Assembly (NCBI GenBank): GCA_045640905.1
Contig: JAZUFW010000054.1
Coordinates: forward strand, 4,764-68,763
Length of the DNA stretch: 64,000 bases
DNA from: JAILLW01 sp045640905
Lineage (GTDB): Bacteria > Bacillota > Clostridia > Lachnospirales > Lachnospiraceae
Direction: 5' to 3'
The notes under the pieces are model-generated. The model was not told the DNA's origin and ran no database searches. It was given only the letters and a program-made list of their open reading frames with translations. Numbering within the stretch: position 1 is the stretch's first letter; each line of letters begins with the position of its first letter. Below are positions 61,622-64,000 of the stretch, piece by piece. A program made the translations under genes and the position numbers.

Positions 61622-61852
61622 TTAATTAACAGCACTCTTAATTAAATTAACAGCTTCCTCAACTGTCGTTATCTTTTCTGCATCTTCTGCGGATACTTCG
61701 ATATCAAACTCTTCTTCGATTCCCATTACAATCTGGAATACATCCAAAGAATCGGCTCCGAGATCATCAACAAATGTTGTATCCATAGTGATTTCATCAG
61801 GATCCACATTAAGTACATCCGCAATAATCTGTTTTAATTTTTCGAACTCCAT
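61622..61852 (-). CDS. acpP: Acyl carrier protein
   Basis: The 76-residue acidic protein carries acyl chains on a phosphopantetheine attached to the serine of GADSLDVFQIVM. FEKLKQIIADVLNVDPDEIT at the start is typical. It lies 15 bases after plsX. Confidence 0.97.
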   Translation of the reverse strand: MEFEKLKQIIADVLNVDPDEITMDTTFVDDLGADSLDVFQIVMGIEEEFDIEVSAEDAEKITTVEEAVNLIKSAVN

Positions 61853-61867
61853 AATAATTACTCTCCT

Positions 61868-62887
61868 TTATTCGTAATCTTCTTTCAAAGATAATTTATC
61901 TTTAATCTTTTGATTAATATGCTGTTCTTTAAACGCAATACACTGCAATATAGAATTCTTAATTTCTTTGGACTTTGAACTGCCGTGAGTTTTAACAACC
62001 AAACCGTTAAGGCCCAGCATCGGAGCTCCGCCGTATTCATCGGTCTGAAAACTCTTAAGAGTGGTCTTTAATGCATCCTTAACCAAAAGTGCACCTATTT
62101 TACTCTTCAACGAGCTCATCATTCCTTCTTTTACTTTAGATATAAGGGCGCTTCCGACGCCTTCATACATCTTCAAAATTACGTTTCCGGTAAATGCTTC
62201 ACAAACATATACGTCCGCAGCTCCAAAAGGAATATCTCTGGCTTCAACCGAACCGATAAAATTGATATCGGGACAGTTCTTAAGCAAAGGATATGTTTCC
62301 TTAACAAGCGCATTTCCCTTTTCTTCTTCGGCACCTATATTAACTATGCCGACTTTTGGGTTTTTAATTCCCATAACGGATTCCATATATACGGCACCCA
62401 TTTTTGCAAACTGCAATAAATGACTGGATCTGGCATCCACATTTGCACCGCAATCAATTAAGAGGCTGCTTCCGTTAACGGTAGGAATAAGTGGAGCCAA
62501 AGGAGATCTTTCAACACCTTTGATTCGTCCGACAATCAACTGTGCGCCTACCAACGTAGCACCGGTACTGCCTGCCGAAACAATTCCGTCGCAAGTTCCT
62601 TCTTTAACCAAATTCATGGCTTTAACCAATGACGAATCTTTCTTTCGTCTGATAGCCATAACAGGCGGTTCGGCCATCTCGATTATTTCGGTAGCATTTA
62701 CGACTTCAATTCTATCATTGTCGTATGTATATTTCTTCAATTCTGCCGAAATAACCTCTTCCAAACCGGTTATATAAACCTTAATATCTTTTGATTCATT
62801 TACCGCTTCGACAGCACCTTTAACAATCTCCAAAGGAGCATTGTCTCCACCCATACCGTCTAAAGCTACTTTAACCAAATCGGACAT
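61868..62887 (-). CDS. plsX: Phosphate acyltransferase PlsX
   Basis: PlsX makes acyl-phosphate from acyl-ACP for phospholipid synthesis with PlsY. The 339-residue protein has VALDGMGGDNAPLEIVKGAV, GIVSAGSTGATLVGAQLI, LLIDCGANVDARSSHLLQFA and CEAFTGNVILKMYEG, all family hallmarks. GAGGGGG lies before the ATG. It begins the plsX-acpP-rnc-smc-ftsY run from its own promoter, downstream of the rpmF terminator. Confidence 0.97.
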   Translation of the reverse strand: MSDLVKVALDGMGGDNAPLEIVKGAVEAVNESKDIKVYITGLEEVISAELKKYTYDNDRIEVVNATEIIEMAEPPVMAIRRKKDSSLVKAMNLVKEGTCDGIVSAGSTGATLVGAQLIVGRIKGVERSPLAPLIPTVNGSSLLIDCGANVDARSSHLLQFAKMGAVYMESVMGIKNPKVGIVNIGAEEEKGNALVKETYPLLKNCPDINFIGSVEARDIPFGAADVYVCEAFTGNVILKMYEGVGSALISKVKEGMMSSLKSKIGALLVKDALKTTLKSFQTDEYGGAPMLGLNGLVVKTHGSSKSKEIKNSILQCIAFKEQHINQKIKDKLSLKEDYE

Positions 62888-62915
62888 AAATCCCCCTCAT
62901 AAACAATCTCTAATA

Positions 62916-62944
62916 AATATACTAAAGGGGGGAAAAAAAATCAA
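62916..62944 (-). promoter_or_regulatory. Promoter for plsX-acpP
   Basis: On the minus strand TTGATT (62939-62944) and TATATT (62916-62921) are separated by 17 bases made of a T run then a C run. The predicted start is about 20 bases before plsX. I looked for a FapR-type operator and saw no convincing match. Confidence 0.6.
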
Positions 62945-62992
62945 GAAAAGTGTATGAATATGAATGATTAATTTAGTTTAAAAAAGGAAAAA

Positions 62993-63012
62993 ACCCGGTC
63001 AAAAGACCGGGT
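62993..63012 (-). terminator. Terminator of rpmF
   Basis: ACCCGGTC (62993-63000) and GACCGGGT (63005-63012) form an eight-base-pair GC-rich stem with a four-base loop. TTTTTCCTTTTTT follows on the minus strand. It lies 15 bases after the rpmF stop. Confidence 0.9.
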
Positions 63013-63027
63013 CACATTAGTCAAAAA

Positions 63028-63207
63028 TTATTCGGCTGTAATAATCTCTTTTTTATTATAAGATCCACAAGCCTTGCAAACTCTATGAGGCATCATTAAC
63101 GCGCCACACTTGCTGCACTTAACCAGATTAGGAGCGCTCATCTTCCAATTAGCACGTCTCTTATCTCTTCTTCCTTTTGAGGATTTATTTTTAGGACAGA
63201 TTGACAT
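63028..63207 (-). CDS. rpmF: 50S ribosomal protein L32
   Basis: The 59-residue protein reads MSICPKNKSSKGRRDKRRAN near its start and has a zinc ribbon with two Cys-x2-Cys pairs (CSKCGALMMPHRVCKACG). It is therefore the zinc-binding form of L32, and no zinc-independent copy is seen here. AAGGAGGTG lies eight bases before the ATG. It has its own near-consensus promoter and terminator. The DUF177/YceD gene that often precedes rpmF is not adjacent. Confidence 0.95.
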   Translation of the reverse strand: MSICPKNKSSKGRRDKRRANWKMSAPNLVKCSKCGALMMPHRVCKACGSYNKKEIITAE

Positions 63208-63260
63208 ATCTACACCTCCTTATTTGCTCAAAATCACGTGTAAATCAACACACTTTTTGA

Positions 63261-63289
63261 ATTATAAATGTCGTTAATCCCTTTGTCAA
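63261..63289 (-). promoter_or_regulatory. Consensus sigma-A-type promoter of rpmF
   Basis: On the minus strand TTGACA (63284-63289) and TATAAT (63261-63266) are both perfect matches with a 17-base spacer. The leader is about 45-50 bases and contains a short inverted repeat (GTGT...ACAC). It begins ten bases after the EAL-gene stop. Confidence 0.85.
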
Positions 63290-63298
63290 GAGATTTTT

Positions 63299-64000
63299 CT
63301 AATAATCCATGGTTTCAAGACGCTTTACAAATTCATCATCGGGAAGGGGCTTGTCAAAATAAAAGCCCTGCACATAATCACATCCGATAGAATTAACGTA
63401 ATCAAGCTGTTCTTTTGTTTCCACGCCTTCGATAACTACATCCATACCTATGTCATGAGACATCATGATAATATATTCAAGAAGCTTTCTGGCCTTTTCA
63501 TTATCGGCCACATCATCCAGCAGTGATTTATCAATCTTTACGATATCGGCGTCATAATCTTTCAGCAAATTTAATGATGAATAACCGATACCGAAATCAT
63601 CAATTGCAACCGTTACTCCGTATTCATGAAGTGCGGCAATCAGCTTAAGCATCTCCTTAATATCTTCGTAGCCTGACATTTCGGTAATTTCTACCTGGAT
63701 ATATTTCCCGTCAACGCCGTATCGCTCCATTATTGAAAGAATGCGGTCAGCAGTATTGGTATTCTTTAAATGACCTCTTGAAAAATTGGTGGAAATTCTG
63801 ACCGGTTCCAAACCTCGGTTTAACCATTCCTTAATGTTTCTGCAGGTCTTGTCAAAGACATAAAAGTCAAGCTCATAAATAAGTGAGTTTTCTTCGAGAA
63901 CAGGAACAAAATCCATCGGAGGAACAACCACGCCGTCTCTGTACCAGCGAACCAATGCTTCAGCTCCGGATAATTTTCTGTTATCAACGCTTACTTTGGG
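63299..64000 (-). CDS. EAL-domain cyclic-di-GMP phosphodiesterase, C-terminal part (cut by window edge)
   Basis: The frame is open from position 64000 to a stop at 63299, giving 233 residues of an EAL domain; the N-terminal part lies outside the window. The catalytic set is present: GAEALVRWYRD near the edge, ISTNFSRGHL, VEITEMSGY, DDFGIGYSSL, VKIDKSLLDD, VIEGVETKEQ and QGFYFDKPLP. Activity on c-di-GMP is likely. Its organisation resembles the EAL protein at 12382-14118, but the two are clearly different genes. An upstream GGDEF or sensor domain is probable but not visible. Confidence 0.88.
   Translation of the reverse strand, partial: PKVSVDNRKLSGAEALVRWYRDGVVVPPMDFVPVLEENSLIYELDFYVFDKTCRNIKEWLNRGLEPVRISTNFSRGHLKNTNTADRILSIMERYGVDGKYIQVEITEMSGYEDIKEMLKLIAALHEYGVTVAIDDFGIGYSSLNLLKDYDADIVKIDKSLLDDVADNEKARKLLEYIIMMSHDIGMDVVIEGVETKEQLDYVNSIGCDYVQGFYFDKPLPDDEFVKRLETMDY

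Noticed and set aside
62888..62945. A FapR operator at the plsX promoter
   Set aside because: TTTAGTATATTTATTAGA only loosely resembles the operator, and the match is not better than chance in such AT-rich sequence.
1..64000. CRISPR arrays, insertion sequences, prophage or rRNA genes
   Set aside because: No regularly spaced repeat series, transposase-like, phage-like or rRNA sequence was found in a reading of both strands.

Overview
The window comes from a low-GC Gram-positive anaerobe of the class Clostridia, most likely a Lachnospiraceae member (Butyrivibrio/Roseburia-like). The evidence is the Firmicutes gene order rpmF-plsX-acpP-rnc-smc-ftsY ... ylxM-ffh-rpsP-khpA-rimM-trmD-rplS-rbgA-rnhB-ylqG-ylqH-yraN, strong AGGAGG-type ribosome binding sites, sigma-A-like promoters, lipoproteins, and a GGGtGRT-family gene. 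Genus-level placement is inference. Almost everything is on the minus strand; only the 5.6 kb lipoprotein gene, a small gene at 19.6 kb and the potABCD operon are on the plus strand. No CRISPR array, prophage, transposase or rRNA was seen.

Region by region, plus-strand order: (a) 1-5.5 kb holds branched-chain amino acid genes (ilvB, two different ilvN-type ACT subunits, ilvC cut by the window edge) downstream of a short cobalamin-dependent methionine synthase. (b) 5.6-8.9 kb holds a lipoprotein, a flavodoxin-ferredoxin fusion and a well-expressed-looking pair made of a GGGtGRT protein and a NifU-like scaffold protein. (c) 9-16.6 kb reads argH-asd-(degenerate GGDEF)/EAL-ATPase-topB. (d) 16.6-17 kb is non-coding: tRNA-Thr(CGT), a 49-bp sequence present twice, and nested inverted repeats. 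(e) 17-28.5 kb holds a glycogen branching enzyme homologue that has lost catalytic residues, serC-serA, an L,D-transpeptidase, and yajC-leuB-ilvD-ilvB. (f) 28.5-37.6 kb holds tgt, a VanY-type carboxypeptidase, a lactonase-family propeller, potABCD, proA and 5-formyl-THF cyclo-ligase. (g) 37.6-45 kb holds an FAD oxidoreductase, a MOP-type flippase, a degenerate membrane HD protein beside phoH, and zinc-ribbon and MORN membrane proteins. (h) 45-63.2 kb is the conserved translation, secretion and chromosome cluster, with ilvA and a GH25 muramidase inserted into it. (i) The window ends inside an EAL-domain gene.

Functional links: the ilvB/ilvN/ilvC, ilvB/ilvD/leuB and ilvA genes together cover much of isoleucine, valine and leucine synthesis. 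serA/serC, asd, argH, metH and proA add serine, aspartate-family, arginine, methionine and proline steps. ffh, ftsY, two lepB genes and yajC serve protein export. rimM, trmD, rpsP, rplS, rpmF, rbgA and khpA serve ribosome assembly and translation.

The most notable observations are the apparently dead branching-enzyme paralogue with a coiled-coil tail, the repeat structure overlapping the tRNA-Thr 3' end, the uncharacterised GGGtGRT/NifU-like pair, a degenerate PgpH-like protein at the pgpH locus, and very compact intergenic regions where a terminator hairpin appears to carry the next promoter's -35 element. All functional statements rest on reading motifs by eye; no database search was possible.
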